Assembly: GCA_012518275.1 (NCBI GenBank)
Contig: JAAYSS010000087.1
Coordinates: 1-48,287, forward strand
Direction of reading: 5' to 3'
Origin: Bacteroidales bacterium
GTDB taxonomy: Bacteria; Bacteroidota; Bacteroidia; Bacteroidales; Paludibacteraceae
DNA length: 48,287 nt
Part shown: in pieces, positions 17,774-26,061 of the stretch
Layout: the number at the start of each line of letters is the position of its first letter
Numbering within the stretch: the stretch's first letter is position 1
Notes under the pieces: generated by a model
Databases searched by the model: none
Told to the model about the DNA's origin: nothing
The model's input: the letters and a program-made list of their open reading frames with translations, nothing else
Position numbers and translations under genes: made by a program

Positions 17774-18520
17774 ATGATTTACTTTATTGCAGATGCCCAT
17801 TTAGGTTCGCGAATTGTCAGTAATCCGCGCAAGCACGAGATGCGTCTGGTAAATTGGTTGGATAAGGTGAAGCTCGATGCCGAAAAAATCTTTATGCTCG
17901 GCGATATGTTCGACTTTTGGTTTGAGTATAAAACCGTGGTTCCCAAGGGTTATGTTCGATTTTTGGGGAAGCTGGCAGAATTAACAGACAACGGTATTGA
18001 GATTCATTTTTTTACCGGAAATCACGACATTTGGACTTTCGGCTACCTGGAAAACGAAATCGGGCTGAAAGTGCATCGAAAACCAGAAACCTTTAATCTG
18101 AAAGGAAAAAAGTTCTACATGGCGCATGGCGACGGGCTTTTTACGGATGAGAAAGGCTTCGGTATCATCCGAAAAATTTTTCACAGCCCTACGTGTCAAA
18201 AACTATTTCGACTCATCCCGCCACAAATTGGGCAAAACTTCGGATACAGTTGGTCTGAGAGCAACCGTAGGAAAATCATGCACTTGGACAATCGATTTCA
18301 AGGTGAAAACAAAGAACCGCTGGTAGGATTTGCTAAAAAATACGTAGAAAATCACGATATCGATTTTATGATTTTTGGGCATCGCCACATCGAGCTAGAC
18401 TTGGAGCTGAAAAACAAATCGCGTGTAATCATCCTCGGTGACTTTGTGCAACTTTTCTCTTATGGCGTGTTCGACGGGGAAAATTTTCGGTTAGAAACGA
18501 ATGGGAATATAGAAGAGTAG
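17774..18520 (+). CDS. lpxH: UDP-2,3-diacylglucosamine diphosphatase
   Basis: Cleaves UDP-2,3-diacylglucosamine to lipid X and UMP at the inner face of the cytoplasmic membrane, the fourth step of lipid A synthesis. The 248-residue protein has a complete calcineurin-like metal site: DAHLG at the start, GDMFDFWFEY, GNHDIW, AHGDGLF and GHRHIELDL. The FDFWFEY segment and the helical insert RKIFHSPTCQKLFRLIPPQIG are LpxH-like rather than LpxG- or LpxI-like. It is likely monocistronic or loosely coupled to the upstream genes. Confidence 0.9.
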   Translation: MIYFIADAHLGSRIVSNPRKHEMRLVNWLDKVKLDAEKIFMLGDMFDFWFEYKTVVPKGYVRFLGKLAELTDNGIEIHFFTGNHDIWTFGYLENEIGLKVHRKPETFNLKGKKFYMAHGDGLFTDEKGFGIIRKIFHSPTCQKLFRLIPPQIGQNFGYSWSESNRRKIMHLDNRFQGENKEPLVGFAKKYVENHDIDFMIFGHRHIELDLELKNKSRVIILGDFVQLFSYGVFDGENFRLETNGNIEE

Positions 18521-18768
18521 TAAAGTAAAATGCAGTAAAGATATTGGATTGAATATCAGAAACTTAAAAGCAAAGATGTTTGTAATTGCTCGACAGAGTA
18601 AGGGAGTGTTTCGTAAACCAACCTAAAAAAGTTACAAATTTACAGTATCGGATAAGTTGCCTCTGTTTTTTAAAACGACTATGTAAAATGAGAAATAATA
18701 AATTCTTATTTTTTTATTAAAGAAATTTTGGCAACTTTGATTCGTTTAATCATATTAACAAAACCACT

Positions 18769-19644
18769 ATGAAATTAGATTTTGATAAATTTTTAGTAAA
18801 GCCGGGCAGTAGGGTGATATTGAAGGATTATGACCCGAGCTACAACGGGGGACTTAGCAAGAAGGATGCTCGTAAAGAATTGAAAAACAACATTAAAGAA
18901 TTGGCTGAGTATCAGGAGAAGTTTTGGGCAGATGACCGCTATTCCATGCTCATAGTGCTGCAAGCGCGAGATGCTGCGGGGAAAGATAGCGCTATTAAAC
19001 ATGTCATGTCCGGTTTGAATCCGCAAGGTTGCCGTGTGTATAGCTATAAAACACCATCAAAAGAAGAATTAGACCATAATTACTTGTGGCGTCATTTCAA
19101 AGACCTACCGGAGCGAGGAGCCATCGGCATATTTAATCGTTCGCATTATGAAAATGTGCTTGCAACTAAAGTAAATCCGGAATTTTTACTGAATGAGAAG
19201 TTGCCCGATATCGATTCTTCGGAAAAAGCCGATAAAAAATTTTGGGATAAGCGATATGAGCAAATTAACAATTTTGAAAAGCATTTGTATCAAAACGGTT
19301 GTCGAATCATTAAGTTTTTCTTAAACGTCTCTAAGGAAGAACAGAAAGAACGGTTGCTTGAAAGGCTCGATAAAGAAGAGAAAAATTGGAAATTTAGTTC
19401 TTCGGATCTGATTGCCCGTGCGCAATGGGATGAATACGAAAAGGCGTATGAGGAAATGATGGAGAAAACATCTACCGATTATGCTCCATGGTACATAGTG
19501 CCGGCTGATAAGAAGTACTTTACACGAGTAACTATTGGTAGTATAATAGTGGATTATTTTAAGCGATTAGAGCTTCGTTATCCGCAGCCCGAATCTTCGG
19601 AGCAATTAGCAAAAGCGAGAGAGATTTTAATGAATGAGAAGTAA
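18769..19644 (+). CDS. ppk2: Polyphosphate kinase 2, class III-like
   Basis: Uses polyphosphate to phosphorylate nucleotides. The 291-residue single domain has the Walker A loop LQARDAAGKDSAIKHV, followed by GLNPQGCRV. Walker B and lid features are GIFNRSHYENVLATKV and the Arg-rich lid ERLLERLDKEEKNWKF, and the ending is TSTDYAPWYIVPAD. The short chain and the GLNPQG and NNFEKHL segments resemble class III enzymes such as that of Cytophaga hutchinsonii, which convert AMP and ADP to ATP; the class call is by recall of family sequences. The 248-bp upstream gap (18521-18768) holds only a weak -7-like CAACTTTG at 18732-18739. Confidence 0.88.
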   Translation: MKLDFDKFLVKPGSRVILKDYDPSYNGGLSKKDARKELKNNIKELAEYQEKFWADDRYSMLIVLQARDAAGKDSAIKHVMSGLNPQGCRVYSYKTPSKEELDHNYLWRHFKDLPERGAIGIFNRSHYENVLATKVNPEFLLNEKLPDIDSSEKADKKFWDKRYEQINNFEKHLYQNGCRIIKFFLNVSKEEQKERLLERLDKEEKNWKFSSSDLIARAQWDEYEKAYEEMMEKTSTDYAPWYIVPADKKYFTRVTIGSIIVDYFKRLELRYPQPESSEQLAKAREILMNEK

Positions 19645-19681
19645 TTAATTGTTTTTTGGAGCACAATCAACATGTAATTAA

Positions 19682-19725
19682 AAAAGTCTGACTGCAAGAA
19701 ATTGTAATCAGACTTTTCTTTTTTT
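19682..19725. terminator. Bidirectional terminator between ppk2 and the hexosaminidase gene
   Basis: AAAAGTCTGA (19682-19691) pairs with TCAGACTTTT (19708-19717), followed by an 8-base T run and preceded by an A run. It can serve both convergent genes. Confidence 0.8.
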
Positions 19726-19750
19726 TGTAAAGTTATGATAAGATTGAAGA

Positions 19751-21646
19751 TTATTTAGCTCTCTTTTTTAAGTCCTCCACTGTAATGGTCATCATTCTTC
19801 CGATTGGTTTATTGTCACGATAGCTGATGATTTTCATAAGTTTTGCATCTTTAGGGATAAGCTGTGGTTGGCTGTATTTTGGATAAAAATTATCAGGTTC
19901 AGAGTTGTCAAAACTTGTATAAATATCCAAACCTTTAATTTCAGGTGTCAGCTCAACATAATACTTTTCGCCCTTTTTTCTTACATTAACAATCGGGTCG
20001 TAGATAGCCGGTGAATACTTGATTTGAGCGTAGTCGTAGCGTTTGAAATGGTTTTCGGTCTTTTTTACGAAATTATCCCAATTCTTTGTGCTTGCAGGCG
20101 ACCATACCGATTCGGCAATAGCAAAACCCCTGGGCCATGTCATGTATTCTGCTTGTCGGTAATTGTAAATCTGTTCTGTCCAAAGGTTAGCCTGACCTCC
20201 AAGGATAAATTTAGGATTTGCTTCATCAGGTACAGGATTAAATTCATAGGCTTTATGCAGTCGCAATGTTGCATATACAGGTGCCTCGGTAGAAATATCC
20301 CCTTGCATATAATCAATGTAGGTGTGTTGTGTGGGACTCATCACCACGTAATGTCCGGATTTTGAAGCTTCAATGCCGTGTTGAATTCCGCGCCAGCTCA
20401 TTAGTGCAGTAGTTGGGGTGATGCCACCTTCAAGAATTTCATCCCAACCCATCATTTTTTTACCTTTTGACTGAATGATTTTTTCAAATCTTTTTCCAAA
20501 ATAAGATTGAACTTCTGCCATGTTTTTTAGCCCCTCACGCTTCATTAGTTTAGTAACTTCAGGACTTTTTTCCCAGAAATTATAAGTAGTCTCATCACCG
20601 CCGGCGTGGATGTACTCAAACGGGAAGAGTTCGGCAACTTCGGTAATTACTTTATCCAAAAACTCGTACACAACTTCGTTTGCAGGACAAAGATTATTAT
20701 CAATATAAGCGGTATACCTTGGTCTGGCACTCCAGTTTATGATAGGTTCTCCGGCACGGACGTTATAGTTTTTAGCGTCAGGTGTGCTGGCAAGTTCCGG
20801 ATAAGATGCAATTGCCGCTAAGCTATGCCCGGGCCCGTTAATTTCCGGCATAATTTCGACAAATCTCTCTTTAGCATATTTTACAATATCGCGAATTTGC
20901 TCGTGAGTGTAAAAACCTCCGTAATTTTTGGGTTCATCAGGAAGCGGATGTGAAAACGTACCAAAGTTACCCACTTTTTCTACCCGCCACGCACCAACTT
21001 CTGTTAGTTTGGGTAGGGATTTAATTTCAATTCTCCAACCCTCATCATTGGTCAATCCTAAATGCAGACGATTATATTTATAGCGTGACATCTGATCTAT
21101 ATATCGTTTTACTTCATCAACGGTGAAGAAGTGACGTGCAACATCAAGCATTAAGCCACGCCATTCAAATCGGGGGTAATCGATAATCTCCAAAGCCGGA
21201 ATTTGCCATTTTACATTAGTTGTCGCTATTTTGCTTTCAATCTCGGGAGGGAAAAGTTGAATCAGTGTTTGAGCACCGTAATACAAACCGGTTGGTGTAT
21301 TAGCACTGATTACAACGTTCTTAGGAGTTACAGATAGTGTGTAACCTTCATCGCCAATAGTCGTGTTCTTTGTTCTATTTAGCTGTAGTATGATTGTACC
21401 TTTTCCTGACTTTTTCACAACAACTTTACTTCCAGCATTGGACAGCTTTTCGGAAATAAAATCTATTGTCCGATCATTTTCATTGCCAACAGGGCGAATT
21501 AAGGTGATTTTTGCAGGTAAGCTAAAAATGCCTTGTCCTTCAATCGTTGAAACAGGCTCGGGTATTACGGCGATGCGATTTATTGCTTGTCCAAAAGTAG
21601 AAAACGAAAGAGCCATGATGCAAATGGTCAGAAATACTTTCTTCAT
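19751..21646 (-). CDS. Secreted beta-N-acetylhexosaminidase, GH20
   Basis: Removes terminal GlcNAc or GalNAc from glycans, such as chitin fragments, glycoproteins or recycled peptidoglycan. The 631-residue protein has a signal peptide (MKKVFLTICIMALSFSTFGQ), a GH20b alpha/beta domain (to about residue 150) and the GH20 barrel (from IIDYPRFEWRGLMLDVARHF). The catalytic Asp-Glu pair is at about 351-352 in HAGGDETTYNFW. Further conserved points are EINGPGHS, GWDEILEGG and the Trp-rich GGQANLWTEQIYN. A C-terminal beta domain of about 90 residues (GEKYYVELTPEIKGLDIYTSFD) resembles the chitobiase C-terminal type. It is monocistronic with its own promoter and terminator. Confidence 0.95.
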   Translation of the reverse strand: MKKVFLTICIMALSFSTFGQAINRIAVIPEPVSTIEGQGIFSLPAKITLIRPVGNENDRTIDFISEKLSNAGSKVVVKKSGKGTIILQLNRTKNTTIGDEGYTLSVTPKNVVISANTPTGLYYGAQTLIQLFPPEIESKIATTNVKWQIPALEIIDYPRFEWRGLMLDVARHFFTVDEVKRYIDQMSRYKYNRLHLGLTNDEGWRIEIKSLPKLTEVGAWRVEKVGNFGTFSHPLPDEPKNYGGFYTHEQIRDIVKYAKERFVEIMPEINGPGHSLAAIASYPELASTPDAKNYNVRAGEPIINWSARPRYTAYIDNNLCPANEVVYEFLDKVITEVAELFPFEYIHAGGDETTYNFWEKSPEVTKLMKREGLKNMAEVQSYFGKRFEKIIQSKGKKMMGWDEILEGGITPTTALMSWRGIQHGIEASKSGHYVVMSPTQHTYIDYMQGDISTEAPVYATLRLHKAYEFNPVPDEANPKFILGGQANLWTEQIYNYRQAEYMTWPRGFAIAESVWSPASTKNWDNFVKKTENHFKRYDYAQIKYSPAIYDPIVNVRKKGEKYYVELTPEIKGLDIYTSFDNSEPDNFYPKYSQPQLIPKDAKLMKIISYRDNKPIGRMMTITVEDLKKRAK

Positions 21647-21673
21647 GATAATTAGTTTTAATAGTTAAAAATG

Positions 21674-21705
21674 CAAAGCTAATGTTTTTGTAATTAATCT
21701 GCAAG
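21674..21705 (-). promoter_or_regulatory. Promoter of the hexosaminidase gene
   Basis: On the minus strand CTTG (21702-21705) is followed after 20 bp by TAGCTTTG (21674-21681), an exact -7 match with a one-mismatch -33 box. The leader would be about 20 nt. Confidence 0.55.
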
Positions 21706-21822
21706 CTTAGGATTACTAATTTATGCGTATGACTAAGTTTAAGTATAGCTAAATTATTGGTTATAATTCAGGTAGTAAACAAGATAGTGTGAAATCAAAC
21801 AATTAAGATATTCAAACATTCC

Positions 21823-21854
21823 TTTGGCAGAAAAAGAAATTAGTTGTACCTTTG
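21823..21854 (+). promoter_or_regulatory. Promoter of rpsA
   Basis: TTTG (21823-21826), a 20-bp spacer and TACCTTTG (21847-21854): a complete match to the Bacteroidetes vegetative promoter. It predicts a leader of about 60 nt, AT-rich and without a Shine-Dalgarno motif. This is one of the two best promoters in the window. Confidence 0.8.
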
Positions 21855-21920
21855 CACACCAAATTTTAATCAATATAATGTCTAACAAACTAAAGTTTAA
21901 CAAAGAATTTTTAACAAAAA

Positions 21921-24410
21921 ATGGAAGAAAACAAAAAATTGGCTGATGACGTACAAAATACTCCTGAAGCCGTTGATGAATCACAAACCCCTAATGCAGA
22001 AACCACTTCCGAGGTAAAGGAAGAAGTATCTGCACAAGACGAAATACCCAAAACAAAGTCGGAGGAAGAGCCTGTTGCAAAGACAAAAGAAGTAGCAGAA
22101 GCAGAAGACCTAAAAGAAGAGACACCTATACAAGAGGAAACACTTGAAGTAGAAGTGGCTAAGGAACCTGTTGCAAAGACAGAAGAAGCAGTTGAAGAGG
22201 TAATCGAAGAAGCTCCTTCAGCTAAAAAAGAAATTAAAATAACGGATGAAAAACCTACCGGACCAGACGAAGATTTTGATTGGGATGCTTACGAAAAAGG
22301 TGATGATGTCTTTGATAGTTCACATAAAGAGCTCGAAGAAATTTACGATAAAACACTAAGCTCCATCAAAGATCATGAAGTGGTGGAAGGTACTGTTATA
22401 TCAATTAGTAAGCGTGAAGTTGTAATTGATGTAGGTTACAAATCAGACGGTATCGTTTCTACAAATGAATTTCGGTACAACCCGGATTTGAAAGTAGGTG
22501 ACAAAGTAGAAGTTTACATAGAAAGTCAAGAAGATAAAGACGGACAGCTGCTTCTTTCACACAAGCAAGCTCGCGTATCGCGTAGCTGGGAACGAATTAA
22601 TGCAGCTTTTGACAGCCAAGAAGTTATTAAAGGTTTTGTGAAGTGCCGTACCAAAGGTGGTATGATTGTGGATGTGTTCGGTATCGAAGCATTCTTGCCA
22701 GGCTCTCAAATTGACGTTAAGCCAATACGTGACTACGATGTGTTTGTAAACAAAACCATGGAATTCAAGGTTATTAAAATTAATCAGGAATTCAAAAACG
22801 TTGTTGTTTCTCACAAAGCACTTATCGAAGCTGAAATTGAACAACAGAAAAAAGAGATTATTAGCAAGTTGGAGAAAGGTCAGGTATTGGAAGGTGTTGT
22901 TAAAAACATCACATCCTACGGAGCATTCATTGACCTGGGTGGTGTAGATGGCCTGATTCATATCACAGACCTTTCTTGGGGGCGTATAAATCACCCGGAA
23001 GAAGTGGTTGAATTGGATCAAAAACTCAATGTAGTTATTCTGGATTTCGATGAAGACAGAAAACGAATTGCTCTTGGACTTAAACAACTCTCACCTCATC
23101 CATGGGATGCGCTCGATGCTGAGTTGAAAGTAGGTGATAAAGTGCAAGGTAAAGTTGTGGTAATGACTGATTACGGTGCATTCGTTGAAATTGCACCAGG
23201 TGTAGAAGGCTTGATTCACGTATCAGAAATGAGTTGGTCACAGCACCTTCGTTCTGCTCAAGATTTTCTGAAAGTAGGTGATGAGGTTGAATCAGTTATT
23301 CTTACCCTTGACCGTGACGATCGCAAAATGTCACTTGGTATGAAACAACTGAAATCAGACCCATGGGGTGATATCGATACCCGATATTCGATAGGAAGTG
23401 TTCACACTGCAAAAGTGCGTAATTTTACTAATTTCGGTATATTTGTAGAAATTGAAGAGGGAGTTGATGGCTTGATTCACATCTCAGACTTGAGTTGGAC
23501 AAAAAAGATAAAACACCCATCCGAGTTTACTAAAATTGATGCAGATATCAAAGTAAAAGTATTGGAAATAGATAAGGACAACCGACGTTTAAGCTTAGGA
23601 CACAAACAACTGGAAGAAAATCCATGGGATGCGTTTGAAGGATTGTACGCGGTAGGAACTATTCATGAAGGAATCGTGGTGGAAGTAATGGATAGAGGAG
23701 CTGTAATCGCACTTCCTTATGGCGTTGAAGGTTTTGCAACACCAAAACATTTGGTAAAAGAAGACGGTTCTCAAACACAAGTGGATGAAAAACTCCAATT
23801 TAAAGTGATAGAATTCAATAAAGATGCAAAACGAATCATACTTTCACATAGTCGTATTCATGAAGATGCTAAACATGCTGAAAAGGCCGATGGAGGTAAA
23901 AAATCCAAGAGAGATGAAACTCCGGTGACTCCTCCTGTTATAGAAAAAACAACTCTCGGAGATATTCAAGAACTTGCAGACTTGAAAGATCAGATGGTAA
24001 GTGAAGCGGCTGAAAAATTAGTAGAAAAAGAAGCTAAAAAAACAGCAAAAGCAGAGAAAGCTAAAAAAGCTTCTAAAGAAACAAAAGCAGAAGATGCTAA
24101 AGCAGAAGATGTCAAAGCAGATGATGTCAAAGAAACTAAAACTGAAGATTCTAAAGAAGCCAAAGTTGAAGATACAGGCGATAGAGCTACTGTTAATTTT
24201 GGAGAAGCTCATGAGTTGAATTACAAACTCAGAAAATTCGATCTTTCTCAATCAAAAGATAACAGAGAACTCTTAGTAGAACTGGGAGATGCAGAAAAAG
24301 AAGCATTAGGGAAAACGATTCTTTCTCACGAAGAAGTTGATGCTTTAATCGAGAGAAATATTGAAAAATTTGCAGAAAAAAAGTCTGTAGATGACTCTGA
24401 TGCGAAATAA
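21921..24410 (+). CDS. rpsA: Ribosomal protein S1 with long extensions
   Basis: S1 binds mRNA at the 30S subunit and helps initiate translation, which matters where Shine-Dalgarno pairing is little used. Six S1 (OB-fold) domains run from about residue 151 to 645; the middle ones show YGAFIDLGGVDGLIHITDLSW, YGAFVEIAPGVEGLIHVSEMSW and FGIFVEIEEGVDGLIHISDLSW. The family start (DFDWDAYEKG) appears only at about residue 117, after a Glu/Lys/Ala-rich acidic extension with an internal EPVAKT repeat. After the usual end (TTLGDIQELADLK, about 676) there are some 135 more residues: a Lys/Ala/Glu/Asp repeat (KAEDAKAEDVKADDVK) and a final charged segment. Total length is 829 against about 600 expected. 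The reading frame is continuous and the coding texture uniform. Confidence 0.95.
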   Translation: MEENKKLADDVQNTPEAVDESQTPNAETTSEVKEEVSAQDEIPKTKSEEEPVAKTKEVAEAEDLKEETPIQEETLEVEVAKEPVAKTEEAVEEVIEEAPSAKKEIKITDEKPTGPDEDFDWDAYEKGDDVFDSSHKELEEIYDKTLSSIKDHEVVEGTVISISKREVVIDVGYKSDGIVSTNEFRYNPDLKVGDKVEVYIESQEDKDGQLLLSHKQARVSRSWERINAAFDSQEVIKGFVKCRTKGGMIVDVFGIEAFLPGSQIDVKPIRDYDVFVNKTMEFKVIKINQEFKNVVVSHKALIEAEIEQQKKEIISKLEKGQVLEGVVKNITSYGAFIDLGGVDGLIHITDLSWGRINHPEEVVELDQKLNVVILDFDEDRKRIALGLKQLSPHPWDALDAELKVGDKVQGKVVVMTDYGAFVEIAPGVEGLIHVSEMSWSQHLRSAQDFLKVGDEVESVILTLDRDDRKMSLGMKQLKSDPWGDIDTRYSIGSVHTAKVRNFTNFGIFVEIEEGVDGLIHISDLSWTKKIKHPSEFTKIDADIKVKVLEIDKDNRRLSLGHKQLEENPWDAFEGLYAVGTIHEGIVVEVMDRGAVIALPYGVEGFATPKHLVKEDGSQTQVDEKLQFKVIEFNKDAKRIILSHSRIHEDAKHAEKADGGKKSKRDETPVTPPVIEKTTLGDIQELADLKDQMVSEAAEKLVEKEAKKTAKAEKAKKASKETKAEDAKAEDVKADDVKETKTEDSKEAKVEDTGDRATVNFGEAHELNYKLRKFDLSQSKDNRELLVELGDAEKEALGKTILSHEEVDALIERNIEKFAEKKSVDDSDAK

Positions 24411-24433
24411 TTTTCCCGGGAAAGTTAATTTTC

Positions 24434-24468
24434 AAAAAAATGGGTGCAAATTTGCACCCATTTTTTTT
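24434..24468 (+). terminator. Strong terminator of rpsA
   Basis: A perfect 17+17-base palindrome centred at 24450/24451 (AATGGGTGCAAA against TTTGCACCCATT) with A and T flanks and 8 T at the end. The A-run side could also act on the minus strand. Confidence 0.85.
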
Positions 24469-24486
24469 GTATTTTTAATAAATTAC

Positions 24487-24494
24487 TATATTTG
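24487..24494 (+). promoter_or_regulatory. -7 box of the lipoprotein gene
   Basis: TATATTTG, exact TAnnTTTG, about 30 bp before the ATG at 24524. A TTTG at the terminator tail (24466-24469) is 17 bp upstream, slightly short of the usual spacing. Confidence 0.5.
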
Positions 24495-24523
24495 TAGCCA
24501 ATTAATCATTAAATACAGTTAAT

Positions 24524-24946
24524 ATGAAAAAGATTGTAATTTCGTTTTTAGGAGCCTTGTTGCTAATAGGTTGCAACAATACGCCACAAGGAATGGCAGA
24601 AAGGAGTGTAAAAAAGCACTTGAAAAAAAGTGTACAAGCTTACGAGCCGATTTCGTTTGGTTCGGTAGAATCGGTTGATTTTACCAAAGATTCTGTTTAT
24701 ATATTAGCCAAAGATTCGCTGGACAAAAGTTTAGCTGAATTGAAAAAAACGAGTGATCAGTTCAAACTGGCATCACATCAGAAAGCTGCAAAAAGAAACA
24801 AGACTTTGATTGAAAATTTAGAAGCATTTTACAGCAATAAAAAATATAAAATTCAGCATAAATACAAAGCCAATACGTCGGAAGGGAAAAATGAAGAAGT
24901 AAACAAAGATTTTTATCTGACCGGAGAATTTGTTGTTGTTGAATAA
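24524..24946 (+). CDS. Small lipoprotein of unknown function
   Basis: A 140-residue protein with a lipoprotein signal: MKKIVISFLGALLLIGC, lipobox LIGC, Cys at residue 17. The mature part is highly charged and Lys-rich, with a predicted long helix (DKSLAELKKTSDQFKLASHQKAAKRNKTLIENLEAFY) and a strand at the C-terminus (KDFYLTGEFVVVE). I do not recognise a named family. It is monocistronic between the rpsA terminator and a shared terminator facing tRNA-Ala. Confidence 0.8.
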   Translation: MKKIVISFLGALLLIGCNNTPQGMAERSVKKHLKKSVQAYEPISFGSVESVDFTKDSVYILAKDSLDKSLAELKKTSDQFKLASHQKAAKRNKTLIENLEAFYSNKKYKIQHKYKANTSEGKNEEVNKDFYLTGEFVVVE

Positions 24947-24962
24947 AACCGTAGGATACGAT

Positions 24963-24994
24963 AAAAAAGGACATGCTGATGCGTGTCCTTTTTT
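24963..24994. terminator. Bidirectional terminator between the lipoprotein gene and tRNA-Ala
   Basis: AAAAAAGGACATGC (24963-24976) pairs with GCGTGTCCTTTTTT (24981-24994) across a 4-base loop, with one wobble pair. The A and T flanks allow termination in both directions. It begins 17 bp after the lipoprotein stop and ends 3 bp from the tRNA 3' end. Confidence 0.8.
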
Positions 24995-24996
24995 AG

Positions 24997-25070
24997 TGGA
25001 GATTACCGGACTCGAACCGGTCACCTCAACACTGCCAGTGTTGCGCTCTAGCCAGATGAGCTAAATCCCC
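24997..25070 (-). tRNA. tRNA-Ala (anticodon GGC)
   Basis: A 74-nt cloverleaf on the minus strand. The acceptor stem GGGGATT pairs with AATCTCC and includes the G3-U70 wobble that identifies alanine tRNAs; the discriminator base is A. The D arm is GCTC...GAGC, the anticodon stem CAACA/TGTTG with loop CTGGCAG (anticodon GGC), and the T arm CCGGTTCGAGTCCGG. The 3' CCA is not encoded, so it must be added by the CCA enzyme. It reads GCC (and GCU) codons. Confidence 0.95.
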
Positions 25071-25087
25071 ATTGTTGAATTGGAATG

Positions 25088-25095
25088 CAAAGATA
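25088..25095 (-). promoter_or_regulatory. -7 box of tRNA-Ala promoter
   Basis: Minus-strand TATCTTTG, an exact match, 17 bp upstream of the mature tRNA 5' end, giving a precursor leader of about 10 nt. Confidence 0.6.
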
Positions 25096-25146
25096 ATCAT
25101 TTTTGGAATAAAATCCGTATTTTTGCATAAAATAGCTAATTTTCTT

Positions 25147-25449
25147 ATGTTGATTTACAATACAACTTATTTTGTAGCTGAAAGACAGTACAGCCTTTGG
25201 GCAAAATGGATTCACGAAGAACATATTCCTTTCATGCTGAAGTGTGGTTTTGAAAAACCGCAAGTTGCCAAAGTCTTATCACCTAACTCCGAGCAGGAAG
25301 GAACTTCTGTTACAGTTCAGTTTCATATCGGCGATATGCAGCAGTTGAATTTGTGGAATGAGCAACATGCGGAAAATATACTTTCTGACATGGTAAAGCG
25401 GTTTGGTGTGGATGTGCTCGCTTTTTCAACTATTTTAGAACTTTTATAA
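25147..25449 (+). CDS. DUF4286 protein
   Basis: A 100-residue protein of the DUF4286 family, small alpha/beta proteins found mainly in Bacteroidetes. Visible features are LIYNTTYFVAERQYSLWAKWIHEEHIPFM and FHIGDMQQLNLWNEQHAENILSDMVKRFGVDVLAFSTILELL, a pattern that suggests a dimeric alpha-beta barrel (inference). The frame is open back to 25072, but the extra 25 residues overlap the tRNA promoter region; the ATG at 25147 gives the family-like start MLIYNTTY. It precedes ruvC by 20 bp and is probably cotranscribed with it. Confidence 0.82.
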   Translation: MLIYNTTYFVAERQYSLWAKWIHEEHIPFMLKCGFEKPQVAKVLSPNSEQEGTSVTVQFHIGDMQQLNLWNEQHAENILSDMVKRFGVDVLAFSTILELL

Positions 25450-25469
25450 AAGACACTTTTTCACAATAA

Positions 25470-26051
25470 ATGATTAATAAAGAACGTATAATTTTAGGTA
25501 TTGACCCCGGTACTACCGTGACTGGATATGGCTTGTTGCGCGTAAATGGTAACAATGCGGAAATGATTGCTTTAGGTGTACTGGAATTAAAGAAATACAT
25601 TGACCATTTCCATAAACTTCAAAAAATTTTTAACCGCACGCTATCATTGATAGATGAATTTCATCCCGATATTTTATCCATTGAAGCCCCTTTTTACGGG
25701 AAAAATATTCAGTCGATGCTAAAACTTGGACGCGCACAAGGTGCAGCTATTTCTGCGGCTCTCTACCGTGATTTGCCCATTTATGAATATGCGCCTTTGA
25801 AAATTAAAATGTCAATTACCGGCAACGGACGTGCATCCAAAGAGCAGGTAGCTGATATGTTGCGAAGATTCCTTAAAATTCCGCAAGAAAAAATGCCTAA
25901 GCAGCTTGATGCAACGGATGGATTGGCAGCGGCGTATTGTCATTTCTTACAGATGAACACCCCTTTTCAAGAAGCAGAATATAAAAGCTGGAAAGATTAT
26001 ATCAATAAAAATAAAGACAAAGTAAAAGGGACTCAAAGAAAAAAAAGTTAA
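25470..26051 (+). CDS. ruvC: Holliday junction endonuclease RuvC
   Basis: Resolves Holliday junctions in recombination together with RuvAB. The 193-residue RNase H-fold protein shows the catalytic acids in [13 protein letters not shown] (first Asp), [10 protein letters not shown] (Glu) and [13 protein letters not shown] (the C-terminal Asp pair), plus the GRAQGAA helix. Its Lys-rich tail ([13 protein letters not shown]) is slightly longer than in E. coli RuvC (173 residues). It ends 10 bp from the convergent truA end, with no hairpin between them. Confidence 0.96.
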   Translation: MINKERIILGIDPGTTVTGYGLLRVNGNNAEMIALGVLELKKYIDHFHKLQKIFNRTLSLIDEFHPDILSIEAPFYGKNIQSMLKLGRAQGAAISAALYRDLPIYEYAPLKIKMSITGNGRASKEQVADMLRRFLKIPQEKMPKQLDATDGLAAAYCHFLQMNTPFQEAEYKSWKDYINKNKDKVKGTQRKKS

Positions 26052-26061
26052 TGACATCCGA

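Noticed and set aside
21855-21920. Structured regulatory leader (autoregulation or riboswitch) before rpsA
   Set aside because: The leader is short and AT-rich with no stable stem that I can see.
22557-23087. 176-codon open frame on the minus strand within rpsA
   Set aside because: Antisense shadow of the S1 domains; Phe/Asn-rich composition without family features.
25072-25146. N-terminal extension of the DUF4286 gene
   Set aside because: Overlaps the tRNA-Ala promoter region; family start is at 25147.
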